A stretch of DNA of 39,649 bases from an uncultured Lachnospiraceae bacterium (GTDB taxonomy: Bacteria > Bacillota > Clostridia > Lachnospirales > Lachnospiraceae): contig CADAKQ010000023.1 of assembly GCA_902788555.1 (NCBI GenBank), forward strand, positions 1-39,649, written 5' to 3'. Positions 1 to 8,764 of this stretch are shown here, piece by piece (position 1 is the first letter of the stretch; every line of letters begins with the position of its first letter). The notes under the pieces were generated by a model. The model saw only the letters and a program-made list of their open reading frames with translations. It did not search any database and was not told the DNA's origin. Made by a program: the position numbers and the translations under genes.

Positions 1-134
1 CTGCTTTTGTTACCATTTTGTCTTCTTTTATTACTTTGATATAATCTTATGTAAACCAAGTGTTCTAACTGACATTAACGATAGAATAAGTATAAAAAAG
101 GTCATCTTCAAATAATAGTTAAATATTAAATATT

Positions 135-184
135 AGTTAAATATCAAGTATATTATCATAGTTAATTATCAGGTATATCATCAC
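135..184. repeat. Tandem 25-bp direct repeat, two copies
   Basis: Two adjacent 25-bp units at 135-159 and 160-184 begin AGTTAA and share the core ATCA-GTATAT-ATCA; they differ at about four positions. They lie in AT-rich sequence just outside the large inverted repeat at 195-497. Nothing else is recognisable in 1-134. Whether the unit is a protein-binding iteron or simple AT-rich drift cannot be decided. Confidence 0.55.
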
Positions 185-194
185 GCGAAGCGTG

Positions 195-497
195 TCGATT
201 ATAGAGCGGTATGTACGAGGCGGGCTATAAGCAAAGTGCTAAGCATAGCCGTTTGAAACCTGTGAGCACTTAGCAAATAAATGTCTATTCTTCTTGCGAA
301 GCAAGAAAAATAAGGATACAAGGTAATACTTGCATTTATGCAAAAGTATCACCTTGTATCCTTATTTTATACTTGGTTTGCCTTAGAATAATATACATTT
401 ATGAGCTTAGTACTCCTACAGGTTTCAAAGAGTGCAAACGTGCTATGCGTGTACCTTGCTTATAGCCGGCTTCGTGCGTACCATACTCTATAATCGA
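195..497. repeat. Large imperfect inverted repeat (foldback element)
   Basis: The two halves are reverse complements in a series of conserved blocks: 195-206 pairs with 486-497 (TCGATTATAGAG), 223-233 with 457-467 (GGCTATAAGCA), 252-263 with 418-429 (TTTGAAACCTGT), and the central 307-324 with 351-368, an 18-bp perfect stem around a further small stem. The left half also folds on itself, for example TTCTTGC GAA GCAAGAA near 290-306. The element fills the space beyond the 3' end of the ABC permease gene. It has no ORF of note and no clear U-tract, so it looks like a MITE-like or structured intergenic element rather than a simple terminator. Confidence 0.75.
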
Positions 498-507
498 CCC
501 CCTTGCC

Positions 508-525
508 CGATAAACAGAAGTTTAT
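508..525 (-). repeat. 18-bp repeat at a stop codon, copy 1
   Basis: On the minus strand this reads ATAAACTTCTGTTTATCG, overlapping the TAA stop of the ABC permease gene. An identical 18-mer overlaps the stop codon of the fabG-like gene at 39550-39567. The 18-mer forms a small hairpin (ATAAAC, loop TTCT, GTTTAT). Confidence 0.7.
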
Positions 526-2819
526 TCCACGTTTTTAAGTGCGGTGTCCATCGGGACTTTTTTGATTCGTCTGATATCAAACAGCATTACTATGATGTAT
601 GAGACGAAGATGAAAATAATTTCCTTTGCAATGCCTATAGGGCTTGTGTAAAATGCGAACCATCCTCCAAGCTTCATAAGGATTGCCTTCCATGCTTCAT
701 TGATAATTATATAGCCTAAAAATGCCGCAATTATCTCTGATATTATAACCATAATGGTTGTAGGCAGTATATAAAGCGAGCTTATTTCATTGGTGTTATA
801 GCCCAGTATTTTAACCATGGAAATTGCATTTTCATTCCTCTCGATAATAATCTTAGTAAGAAGATAAATCAATATTGCAGAGAGGATAATGCAAAGGTAC
901 TGGAAGTATTTCATATAATCACCCATGGAATGATTAAGCTGATCAGCAATTTTTATAATATCCTTTTCGGTTATCTCCTTGATGATATAATTTTCATCTA
1001 TATCATCAATTTTATCATCTGAGATATAGCTGTTAAAAGAACCATCTTCCATATCAAAAACCTTAGTATAATTATCATTTGGCATAAAGATTGCTATACC
1101 GCCCTCATAATCGTAGATTCCGATTACCTTAAAATTGTACGATATCTTCTCATACTTTTCATCAAGCTTAATCGTATCTCCGACATCTACCTTATATTTG
1201 CCGTTAAAGGCTGATGATACATATATTTCATTTTCGGCGAAATCATCATTTATTCTGATGTAACTACTGTCATCGCTGAAACCATACACGGTTACAGTTT
1301 CGTCTATTATGTCACCGTATCTGACAAGCTCCTTCATATTAATTTTTTCTGCGCCTTCAATATCTGTAGTTATCTCGTTGCCCATAGCATCTACGTTTGA
1401 CTTAAGCATAACCTGATATTTTGAAAACATCATATCCGTAACATGATCCTGATAATAATCAAGTGTTTCGGGCATACCGACCGCCATACTCATCATCATC
1501 ATAACAAATGTAATTCCAATAAAGAGCACAAGATAATTAGGCAGGTTCTGAAGGAGTATTCTTGTTCTGAAGCGTGATAAGAATTTCCATCTCGGAAGCC
1601 TCATAGCCTTCTTACGCTTTATTTTCTTAAGGTCACGTCTTATAAACTTAAGCGGTGAAAGTCTTAATTTGTATGTTATTACTACAAGATTGACAACAAA
1701 CATTATTATAAGAGGTATTACCGTTGTATTGATAAATGCAGTCGAGCTCCAAACCGTCTCATACGTAGGAAGGCTGTAACTGGTGTAGTACATCATAACA
1801 ACTACCTTCTTAAACACTGTATATCCCAAAAGATTTCCAAGCAGAGCAGCTATAAGCGTTACCAAAACCGGTGAAGTCATATAGTGACGTATAAGCTCAC
1901 CTCTGGTATAACCGGAGGCACGAAGTGTACCGATAACCGCCGCCTCCTTGGTTATGGTGTTGTTAATAGTTATAGCAAATATAAATGCAAGAACTACGAC
2001 AAGAATATCAAGCAAAACTCCGCCCATAGCCATATCCGAACCCATATCGGTGGTTGCAAATATGATGGCCTGATTTAAGTATGCCGGTACAAATTCTTCA
2101 ACAGGATTGCCGTACATATATGATGCGGTGACGACCTCCTCCATGAAGTCATCTCCCTTTTTCTTGCTTTCTATATCATCCTCAGGCTTATCTGCATAAA
2201 ACCATGCATAGCGATAGTAAAGCTTGCCTGCTACACGTTCAAAACCTTCATCAGTGACAAGTCCCACATCAAAGGTTATAGCATCAAACATTGTGTCGGA
2301 CGCACTTTTGTAAAGTGTACTGTAATTCGGAAGTGCTATGAGACCTGTTACCTCAAAGTCCTTGCCACCAACCTTGATTGTATCACCCACCTTAATTTTC
2401 TGGTTATCGGCATGCATTCGGTCTATAACTATCTCATTATCATTTTCAGGAAGTCTTCCCTTCATTACACAAGGAAGGTCAAACTTATCCTGTAGCTTGT
2501 AGATTCTGATTTCGATCTCATCATCATTGTCTTCTAACTCTTCATCTACAACCTTACAGAAATTTTCGTATATCGTTATATCATCTGATTCAAGCTCATC
2601 TATAAGCTCATCCGATGCCTCATCTGAAAACTGCAGATAGCCATCCTCACGGACGTACTTTTCCACGCTTTCATCTGCTGCCTTCATCATACTTTTATTA
2701 GCAACATACATACCCGATATGAAGCCTATTACCAGAGTGAGAAATAAAAATATCACAAGGTATTTACGCCATTCTCCCTTAAGCTCTCTGGGAATTCTTT
2801 TCTTTAACGGACTCTTCAT
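522..2819 (-). CDS. ABC transporter permease, FtsX/MacB-like superfamily
   Basis: This 765-residue integral membrane protein is the likely permease partner of the ATPase encoded just upstream. A first membrane segment lies near residues 19-40 and is followed by an acidic extracytoplasmic domain to about residue 265. Three membrane segments follow (about 267-288, 316-338, 362-385), and the order is then repeated in a second half (about 433-455, a second outer domain, three C-terminal segments). This duplicated FtsX-type layout is typical of large Firmicutes permeases for peptide or antimicrobial export and sensing. The start lies 11 bp after the ATPase stop, so the two are co-transcribed. No substrate can be inferred; no two-component system is adjacent, unlike many bacitracin-type exporters. 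Confidence 0.88.
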   Translation of the reverse strand: MKSPLKKRIPRELKGEWRKYLVIFLFLTLVIGFISGMYVANKSMMKAADESVEKYVREDGYLQFSDEASDELIDELESDDITIYENFCKVVDEELEDNDDEIEIRIYKLQDKFDLPCVMKGRLPENDNEIVIDRMHADNQKIKVGDTIKVGGKDFEVTGLIALPNYSTLYKSASDTMFDAITFDVGLVTDEGFERVAGKLYYRYAWFYADKPEDDIESKKKGDDFMEEVVTASYMYGNPVEEFVPAYLNQAIIFATTDMGSDMAMGGVLLDILVVVLAFIFAITINNTITKEAAVIGTLRASGYTRGELIRHYMTSPVLVTLIAALLGNLLGYTVFKKVVVMMYYTSYSLPTYETVWSSTAFINTTVIPLIIMFVVNLVVITYKLRLSPLKFIRRDLKKIKRKKAMRLPRWKFLSRFRTRILLQNLPNYLVLFIGITFVMMMMSMAVGMPETLDYYQDHVTDMMFSKYQVMLKSNVDAMGNEITTDIEGAEKINMKELVRYGDIIDETVTVYGFSDDSSYIRINDDFAENEIYVSSAFNGKYKVDVGDTIKLDEKYEKISYNFKVIGIYDYEGGIAIFMPNDNYTKVFDMEDGSFNSYISDDKIDDIDENYIIKEITEKDIIKIADQLNHSMGDYMKYFQYLCIILSAILIYLLTKIIIERNENAISMVKILGYNTNEISSLYILPTTIMVIISEIIAAFLGYIIINEAWKAILMKLGGWFAFYTSPIGIAKEIIFIFVSYIIVMLFDIRRIKKVPMDTALKNVE

Positions 2820-2830
2820 AACGACACCTC

Positions 2831-3547
2831 CTACCAGTCAAGCAAAACGGCAGAAATCTTATTGTCGTTTATGTCATTGTGTCTTACAACTCCGTCACGA
2901 AGCTTTACAATATGGTCAGCCATATTTTTAATTGCCTCATTATGAGTAACCATTATAACTGTATTTCCGTACTTTTGATTTACGTCCTCAATAAGCTTAA
3001 GAATTTCCTTTGAGGTCTTGTAATCAAGCGCACCCGTAGGTTCATCACAAAGAAGAATATCTGGATTTTTAACTATCGCACGACCTATAGAGGTTCTTTG
3101 CTGCTGACCACCCGAAAGCTGATTAGGAAGCTTATAACGATGCTCGAAAAGTCCGAGAGTTTCAAGCAGTTCATCTATATCGAGCGGATTATCGGAAAGG
3201 TATGCACCTACCTCTATATTTTCCTTTACATTTAAATTAGGTATGAGATTATACATCTGAAATACGTATCCAAGATGCTTACGGCGATAAAGCGTAACTG
3301 CCTTTTCATCCATATCCTTAAGCTTATCGCCGTTTATAGATATGTAACCTTCATCAGGCTGGTCGATACCGCCTATGATGTTAAGAAGAGTTGACTTACC
3401 TGAACCTGATGGACCAAGTAAAACACAGAACTCTCCCTTTGCAACCGAAAATGAAAAGCCCTTCAATACCTCCTGTCTGGTGTCCCCTTCACCAAAGCCT
3501 TTCTTTAAATCAACTATTTCCAAAAACTTCCTCTCAATTTCTGACAT
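2831..3547 (-). CDS. ABC transporter ATP-binding protein (LolD/MacB type)
   Basis: This 238-residue ATPase energises the adjacent FtsX-type permease. Walker A GPSGSGKST is at residues 45-53, the signature LSGGQQQR at 144-151, Walker B ILLCDEP ends near 170, and the H-loop VTHNE lies near 200. Length and motifs fit the MacB/LolD/SalX subgroup. The start is supported by AAGGAGG upstream of ATG. It is the first gene of a two-gene operon whose promoter region carries two dyads (see 3626-3689). Confidence 0.92.
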   Translation of the reverse strand: MSEIERKFLEIVDLKKGFGEGDTRQEVLKGFSFSVAKGEFCVLLGPSGSGKSTLLNIIGGIDQPDEGYISINGDKLKDMDEKAVTLYRRKHLGYVFQMYNLIPNLNVKENIEVGAYLSDNPLDIDELLETLGLFEHRYKLPNQLSGGQQQRTSIGRAIVKNPDILLCDEPTGALDYKTSKEILKLIEDVNQKYGNTVIMVTHNEAIKNMADHIVKLRDGVVRHNDINDNKISAVLLDW

Positions 3548-3625
3548 AATGTCCTCCTTATATATGTAAAACTATTACTATGCTTTTGCTGCCGTAAAAT
3601 TCTCACCGGCATGTTTTGTTTTAAC

Positions 3626-3689
3626 ATATGAACACTTATTCATATATTAATTTCAAAGTTAGGATATCATAACTAACTATTTATGTCAA
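3626..3689 (-). promoter_or_regulatory. Promoter with two dyads for the ABC exporter operon
   Basis: On the minus strand a -35 TTGACA (3684-3689) and a 17-bp spacer precede TATCCT (3661-3666, a weak -10). The dyad AGTTAG-N10-CTAACT (3657-3662 / 3673-3678) overlaps the -10 and spacer. A second dyad, ATATGAA-N6-TTCATAT (3626-3632 / 3639-3645), lies just downstream in the leader. Such dyads are typical operators for TetR- or MarR-type repressors, but no such regulator is in the window. The -35 and dyads are seen directly; the function is inferred. Confidence 0.6.
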
Positions 3690-3692
3690 TAA

Positions 3693-4352
3693 TTATTTTT
3701 TCGAATTAATTATGTTACTTATCCATCTGAGAAGACAGGCGAGCGCCCAGGTCACGATTGTAGTAACGATAAAAATCAGTATACCGATTGGGAAGCCCCA
3801 ATTAAGATAGCCGTACCAGTCATTGGTATCAGGCCATTCTCCTACACCGTTTATAAGAATATTTACCAGATAAAAGGATCCGTAAAAAACTGTCAGAACT
3901 GCCGCATATACAGTATATTTAAACGGGATTTTTTCTCCGTCACCAAGCAAAAAGAAGTCAATGATTGCCAGTATCGGGACAAAAAGGTGGAAGAATAAAT
4001 TTGAACCGCTGTACATCCCCGGCAATTTGTATATCGGCCAAAGGAAAAAAGCAACCATGCTAAATGTAAGTCCGACAGCAGTGGTTGAGATAAGCTTGAC
4101 ATTTTTAAATCTTGTTCCCATGTCCTTAAACTCTCTTGAACTCAATGCCGACAACACATCAAAGCTAAATTGACTGAAAGCTATTATACCGCAAAATACA
4201 TTGGAAAGAACAGTATAGTATTTGAAATTGGCAATTCCGTGTGAAACAAGCTCATTATCTTCATCATTAAAATTAAACATAATAATAAGACCTGTAATAA
4301 CCAGAACTACTATTAAGCCATTTACAATTATCTCCGTTTTTTTTCTGTTCAT
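3693..4352 (-). CDS. Pr6Pr-like multi-pass membrane protein
   Basis: The product is 219 residues with about six hydrophobic segments. The phrase KYYTVLSNVFCGI near residues 44-56 and later polar-flanked helices resemble the Pr6Pr/FAR-17a-like family of six-helix proteins of unknown function, which I recognise only from pattern. The start is supported by AAGGAGCAGGAT before ATG. It lies about 125 bp after the YczE-like gene, with a terminator between them, so it is probably transcribed separately or by read-through. No enzymatic motif is visible. Confidence 0.75.
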   Translation of the reverse strand: MNRKKTEIIVNGLIVVLVITGLIIMFNFNDEDNELVSHGIANFKYYTVLSNVFCGIIAFSQFSFDVLSALSSREFKDMGTRFKNVKLISTTAVGLTFSMVAFFLWPIYKLPGMYSGSNLFFHLFVPILAIIDFFLLGDGEKIPFKYTVYAAVLTVFYGSFYLVNILINGVGEWPDTNDWYGYLNWGFPIGILIFIVTTIVTWALACLLRWISNIINSKK

Positions 4353-4399
4353 ATCCTGCTCCTTACATAATATTTCAACTTACTCTTATTTTTTTATTT

Positions 4400-4424
4400 T
4401 TTTAAAAGTGTCACTCGTGACACT
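4400..4424 (-). terminator. Rho-independent terminator of the YczE-like gene
   Basis: An 8-bp perfect stem AGTGTCAC / GTGACACT (4407-4414 / 4417-4424) is followed on the minus strand by TTTTAAAAAAAT. It lies about 50 bp after the YczE-like stop codon, in the expected orientation. The two-base geometric loop implies a slightly opened stem in RNA. Confidence 0.7.
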
Positions 4425-4476
4425 TCGTGCGCGAGCGGTTGCGTGGCAAATTTTCATTTTCGCAAGCTGCGCATCC

Positions 4477-5151
4477 TTAGCGGAGTGTTTTAGCTTTATA
4501 GGAGGACTTTCCTATAAAGCTAAAAAGTTTTCCTACAATAGTTATCGCCGGTCCGAGAAAAAGTGCCATAAGAAAGTGTCCTATAAGCGGTTTTCCTCCC
4601 AATAAAAAACCTATAAAAATACATGTGAAATCAATAATATTTCGACACAGAAAAAACGGAAGCTTTTTAAATATATCATTAAACATTACAGGAATCGCAT
4701 CGTAAGGTGCGATTCCTGCATCAGCATTCATATAGATTGCAGCAGTTACTATAAATCCAACAAGAGAAAATACAAATATTATCCCCCTACTGAGAGGTTC
4801 CAAAAATATGCTGTCAGGAATAATTTTTCTCCATATCCAGTCGAAGAAATCAGCATAATACGCAATAAGTACCATATTGAAGAATGTACCTGCGCCGATT
4901 AAATCCCGTCTGAAAATTATAACCAATATAAGAAAAAATATATTAAATATCAGCTGCCAGTTGCCAAAGGTTGTACCAATTTTCGCAGCAACATTTCTGT
5001 TCATAAAGGTACACGTATCGGTTCCCAGATTACAAAGTATCAGGAACGACAACGAAAGACCCATTCCAAAAATTGCCAAAAAGCTTACAATTATTTTTTT
5101 AGAATTTGTCTTTAAATACCTTATAATACTTCGTTTTTCTTTTGACGCCAT
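4477..5151 (-). CDS. YczE/YyaS/YitT-family membrane protein
   Basis: This 224-residue multi-pass protein begins with a cytoplasmic basic stretch, then LAIFGMGLSLSFLILCNLGTD, a pattern typical of YczE-type proteins, where a polar LGTD/LGTDP follows the first helix. About five membrane helices are visible. The family has no established transport substrate. It starts 20 bp after the stop of the large secreted-protein gene with CAGGGAG as ribosome binding site, so the two are likely co-transcribed. The last 16 or so codons lie inside a perfect 16-bp hairpin (4488-4525), so the C-terminus may have been altered by an inserted palindrome. Confidence 0.8.
   Translation of the reverse strand: MASKEKRSIIRYLKTNSKKIIVSFLAIFGMGLSLSFLILCNLGTDTCTFMNRNVAAKIGTTFGNWQLIFNIFFLILVIIFRRDLIGAGTFFNMVLIAYYADFFDWIWRKIIPDSIFLEPLSRGIIFVFSLVGFIVTAAIYMNADAGIAPYDAIPVMFNDIFKKLPFFLCRNIIDFTCIFIGFLLGGKPLIGHFLMALFLGPAITIVGKLFSFIGKSSYKAKTLR
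4488..4525. repeat. Perfect 16-bp-arm hairpin inside a coding 3' end
   Basis: Arms TTTTAGCTTTATAGGA (4488-4503) and its exact reverse complement (4510-4525) are separated by 6 bases. The palindrome encodes residues FSFIGKSSYKAK near the C-terminus of the YczE-like protein, whose stop codon is at 4477-4479. It could be a terminator stem, but the stretch after it on the minus strand (CACTCCGC) has no U-tract; the better terminator is at 4400-4424. Confidence 0.75.
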
Positions 5152-5171
5152 ATTTACTCCCTGTTTTTTGC

Positions 5172-8100
5172 CTAAAAGCCTCCGGTAAAACGTTTTACGC
5201 CGCCCGAGAACTTATAATCTCCAACCCAAAGATAGGTTCCGTCATATTCAATAAAATACGGATTATAGAACGTATCTGCCGACGCATTTCCTATTGTGTC
5301 ATTTGCAACACTGAATTCCAAATTGGATGAATCCGCATCACGGACATCAAATATTGTATAATTATTCGAGCCCAAACCTAATATTGCCACAGATTTCCTC
5401 TTCTTGGCAGTTAATTCGGATACTGCATCATCTATGCTGTTCCATACTATTACTCTTGCAAAGCCACCATCAACCAATATAACCTGTCCCTTTTTGGTTA
5501 CCAGAACATTCGAAACTCCATTAAAGCTTCTGTATATTTCCGAATATGATTTAACTCCGCCGGTACTGCTGTCAGCATTTTTAAAATATCCACCTGCAAT
5601 AATTTTTGCGTTAGCTTGTGCATTTCCCGAAAGTATATCAGCCGCCTTAACTATACAACCGCTGTCACCCGTTGCTGCTATTCCGACATATGTATTTCCG
5701 TCATTGCACTTTGTAACATGAATTTTAGCATTGTTATATATGGCACCGCCAAATTCTAACTTAAGGCTTGCCTCCGGCTTGGTATCCCTATTAGGAATTC
5801 CCTTATACATATAAAGCGAATCATTATGCACCATATAAAAATATCCGTCACAGTAATCTATGGCACGCACATTATTTACACTGATTGTTCCGATTGTATC
5901 ACTCACCAGCTTATCCGATGGTTTTCCCGATAACAAGGAATTAACATCCTCCCAGTAATACAAACGTGTACGTCCCATGACTGCAAATCCGGTTTTACCG
6001 TCATGTTCAACAAAGACTGCATCCTCTAAATCATTGTTAAACTTAATCACCACGTCAGGCTTTGCGTTATTTTGATTAGGTATCTGCTTCCACAGACAGA
6101 GTCTTTTGTTGTAGTCATCCAATACGGCAAGATATTTTCCGTCTGATGCTATGTTACAGTTTTGGTATTTTACCAAAGAATCAGGAACTGTCTCATCAAC
6201 ATTTTTTGCACCTATACATATATTAGGGTCATCCGTCGCATGCTTTTCCACAACACCTGAATTTATATTATTCCAATAGTATACTCCGTTATATACCAAT
6301 GCATCGCCATTTCCTTCAAATATGCTTTTATCAACTCCGGCAGGCTCGGAAGGAAATGTACCATTTGTAAAACCGAGAATTTTTCCTGCATTTATACCGG
6401 TCGTGTAAATGTTGTTATTGCTATCCTGAATAATCGAAGCAATATCTCCCGCTACAAAGTAGTAGTAATCTTCGGAATTAATCATACTTCCTCCGATATA
6501 ATAGTCCGGTTTATCCGAAGCACTGTTTATCTTTCCGTCCTTCCATACCGAAAGCGCGCCGCCTTCATGAAGGATCAGAGTACCCGCAGATAATACAGTT
6601 CCATCCTTGGTCTTTAGGTCCTTTGTAAGAAATACTCCCGATGGCTGCGTTGAATTATAATCCGTATATGTAAAGTCTCCGCCATTAGAGCAAGAATCAA
6701 AAAGCTTTTCCGAGGAATTGCTTTTACTGTATGAGGATGTGTAGCTTAGCTTAGATATGTCGTTAAATACCCTGAGTGCTGCCAAATCCGTACCATTGGA
6801 AGCTTTAATATTGTGGTCGCCAAGCATAAGGATATTTCCCTTACATATAATCGTTCTCGGAGTTCCTCCTGTATATATTATCTTATCCGGATACTTATCC
6901 TCTTTTGACGGAAGTCCCTTATCCCATATCATTACATAACCGCTCTGTGTTGATGTGCAGATAAGTCTTTCTCCATCTGTCCATATATCCCATGGCCATG
7001 CAATCTTAGACTGATTTGCATTAATAAAGAATTCCGATGTACCGTATTTACATTTTGAGGAATCGGTCATCTCCATAATTGAATAATCCGCAGCTTTACC
7101 GTTTACACCTTTTCCCGGCAAATCATTCCATACAAGAATACGATTATTTTTTGTATCGGTCACAAATATTTTTATCTTTCCATCCGATTGTTTTGCAGCT
7201 GCAACACCTATCGGCCAGTTAAGATTGCTTAAACCATATCCCGCTACTGATGATGTAGTATCAGTCTGTCCGAGAACGCAATATATATCACCGCTTACAT
7301 CGGCACCGTTCCACACTTTATTCTCTGCCACCCTAAATATAAGTACGCGGTTATTCCATGTATCAGTTACAAAATAATAATTATAACCATCCTTGTTTAC
7401 GGAATCTATATCTCCCACATGCTCGTAGCGGTCAGCATAGCATTTTCCGATTCCCGAGCTAAGAAGCGTCATATCCGTCTTCATTCCGTCCGTAAATGTT
7501 CCGGTTGCATTTCCGGAAGCAACGGCATAGGAGTTATTGGAATTAACCTCAATGGTATATAAGCTGCTCAAAGGTTCTACAAATACATCAGTTCCAAAAT
7601 ATGTAATACCGTTTACGGTATAAAATTCCACACGAATCTGGCAGGTTCCGCCTTTACCCGGAACAGCATGTACAAGACCGTTGCTGTCAACAGTTGCTAC
7701 GGATGTATCCGAGCTGCTCCACTTATAAGGAATGGTTTTACCATACTGACTTGCACTAAACTGATAATCATCACCCGGATTAATATGCACACCATATACA
7801 TTTAATTCAAATCCCACTACATTTACGTTACAGATATATGTTTTTGAATTATATGTTGCGGTAACCGTACAGCTTCCCGTTCCCATAGCAGATACGTTAC
7901 CTCCGTTTACCGTTGCCACGGATGTGTCAGAAGTAGTCCACTGAACCTGTGCCATATCCGCATTTTTTAATTCAAGACTGCATGTGTCATTTCTTGCCAA
8001 TGTTATTGAGGTTTTACTAAGCACGACAGAATCGGCATTTCTCTGTGCCATCTCGGCATCTGCCTCTGCCGTAAGCGTATCGTTTACCTGATAGCTTGAA

Positions 8101-8717
8101 AGCTTGCTCTCATCTCCCACACTCATAAAATCTATAACACCATTTCTGTATGCATAACCGAACATACCTTCAGTTACACCGAAAGGCTCAGCGATTCCGC
8201 CTGCATTTCCTGCAAACTGAAACCATCCGTTGCACTCCATAACTCCGTATGGATTGGCATAGTATATCTTCTCTCCTGCCTTGTCGTACGTAAGAACATT
8301 TACATACATGTAACCATATACATCGAAAAAGCAAAGGTCATTTACCGGGTCTCCGCTGATACTCCTTTTTACGGTTGCAAAATCACTGAATACCTCATGA
8401 CCGTATGCATCAAAATATATTATATGCTCACCATCCGGATGGTAGGTAAGCCTGTCCGTCATAGGTGTTCCGTCTGCCTGAAGGAAATATGTATATGTTC
8501 CGTCACAGAAAAATGCATCCTTAATAACCTCTCCGTTTATTATGTAGTAGGTTCCGTCCCATGTTCCTCCGTTTTGATTAATGTCATAGTGCTTTGCTTC
8601 AAATGCCGCCTTTACGGTTTTTTCATTTTGCGGTTTCACAAAAAGCATTGTACAAATCACAACAGCAAAAAGCACAAATGCTAATTTTTTTCCTGAAAAA
8701 ATTTTTCTTCCCAACAT
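5172..8717 (-). CDS. Large secreted protein with Big2 Ig-like domains and beta-propeller repeats
   Basis: The 1181-residue product starts with a signal peptide (basic MLGRKIFSGKK, hydrophobic core to about residue 27, probable cleavage near VKAA at 38). Residues 40-190 contain Tyr/Gly-rich repeats such as DGTYTYFLQADG and FDAYGHEVF, reminiscent of cell-wall-binding repeats. Residues about 230-390 hold two Big2 bacterial Ig-like domains (WTTSDTSVATV and WSSSDTSVATV). The rest is NHL-like propeller sequence with repeated phrases such as VTDTWNNRVLIF and VTDTKNNRILVW. No catalytic motif, LPXTG or dockerin is evident. The role is probably surface adhesion or carbohydrate/protein binding; this is inference. 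The YczE-like gene follows after 20 bp. Confidence 0.82.
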   Translation of the reverse strand: MLGRKIFSGKKLAFVLFAVVICTMLFVKPQNEKTVKAAFEAKHYDINQNGGTWDGTYYIINGEVIKDAFFCDGTYTYFLQADGTPMTDRLTYHPDGEHIIYFDAYGHEVFSDFATVKRSISGDPVNDLCFFDVYGYMYVNVLTYDKAGEKIYYANPYGVMECNGWFQFAGNAGGIAEPFGVTEGMFGYAYRNGVIDFMSVGDESKLSSYQVNDTLTAEADAEMAQRNADSVVLSKTSITLARNDTCSLELKNADMAQVQWTTSDTSVATVNGGNVSAMGTGSCTVTATYNSKTYICNVNVVGFELNVYGVHINPGDDYQFSASQYGKTIPYKWSSSDTSVATVDSNGLVHAVPGKGGTCQIRVEFYTVNGITYFGTDVFVEPLSSLYTIEVNSNNSYAVASGNATGTFTDGMKTDMTLLSSGIGKCYADRYEHVGDIDSVNKDGYNYYFVTDTWNNRVLIFRVAENKVWNGADVSGDIYCVLGQTDTTSSVAGYGLSNLNWPIGVAAAKQSDGKIKIFVTDTKNNRILVWNDLPGKGVNGKAADYSIMEMTDSSKCKYGTSEFFINANQSKIAWPWDIWTDGERLICTSTQSGYVMIWDKGLPSKEDKYPDKIIYTGGTPRTIICKGNILMLGDHNIKASNGTDLAALRVFNDISKLSYTSSYSKSNSSEKLFDSCSNGGDFTYTDYNSTQPSGVFLTKDLKTKDGTVLSAGTLILHEGGALSVWKDGKINSASDKPDYYIGGSMINSEDYYYFVAGDIASIIQDSNNNIYTTGINAGKILGFTNGTFPSEPAGVDKSIFEGNGDALVYNGVYYWNNINSGVVEKHATDDPNICIGAKNVDETVPDSLVKYQNCNIASDGKYLAVLDDYNKRLCLWKQIPNQNNAKPDVVIKFNNDLEDAVFVEHDGKTGFAVMGRTRLYYWEDVNSLLSGKPSDKLVSDTIGTISVNNVRAIDYCDGYFYMVHNDSLYMYKGIPNRDTKPEASLKLEFGGAIYNNAKIHVTKCNDGNTYVGIAATGDSGCIVKAADILSGNAQANAKIIAGGYFKNADSSTGGVKSYSEIYRSFNGVSNVLVTKKGQVILVDGGFARVIVWNSIDDAVSELTAKKRKSVAILGLGSNNYTIFDVRDADSSNLEFSVANDTIGNASADTFYNPYFIEYDGTYLWVGDYKFSGGVKRFTGGF

Positions 8718-8764
8718 AACACTCCTCCTAAAAAATAATCATAAAATATATATTAAATAAATGT

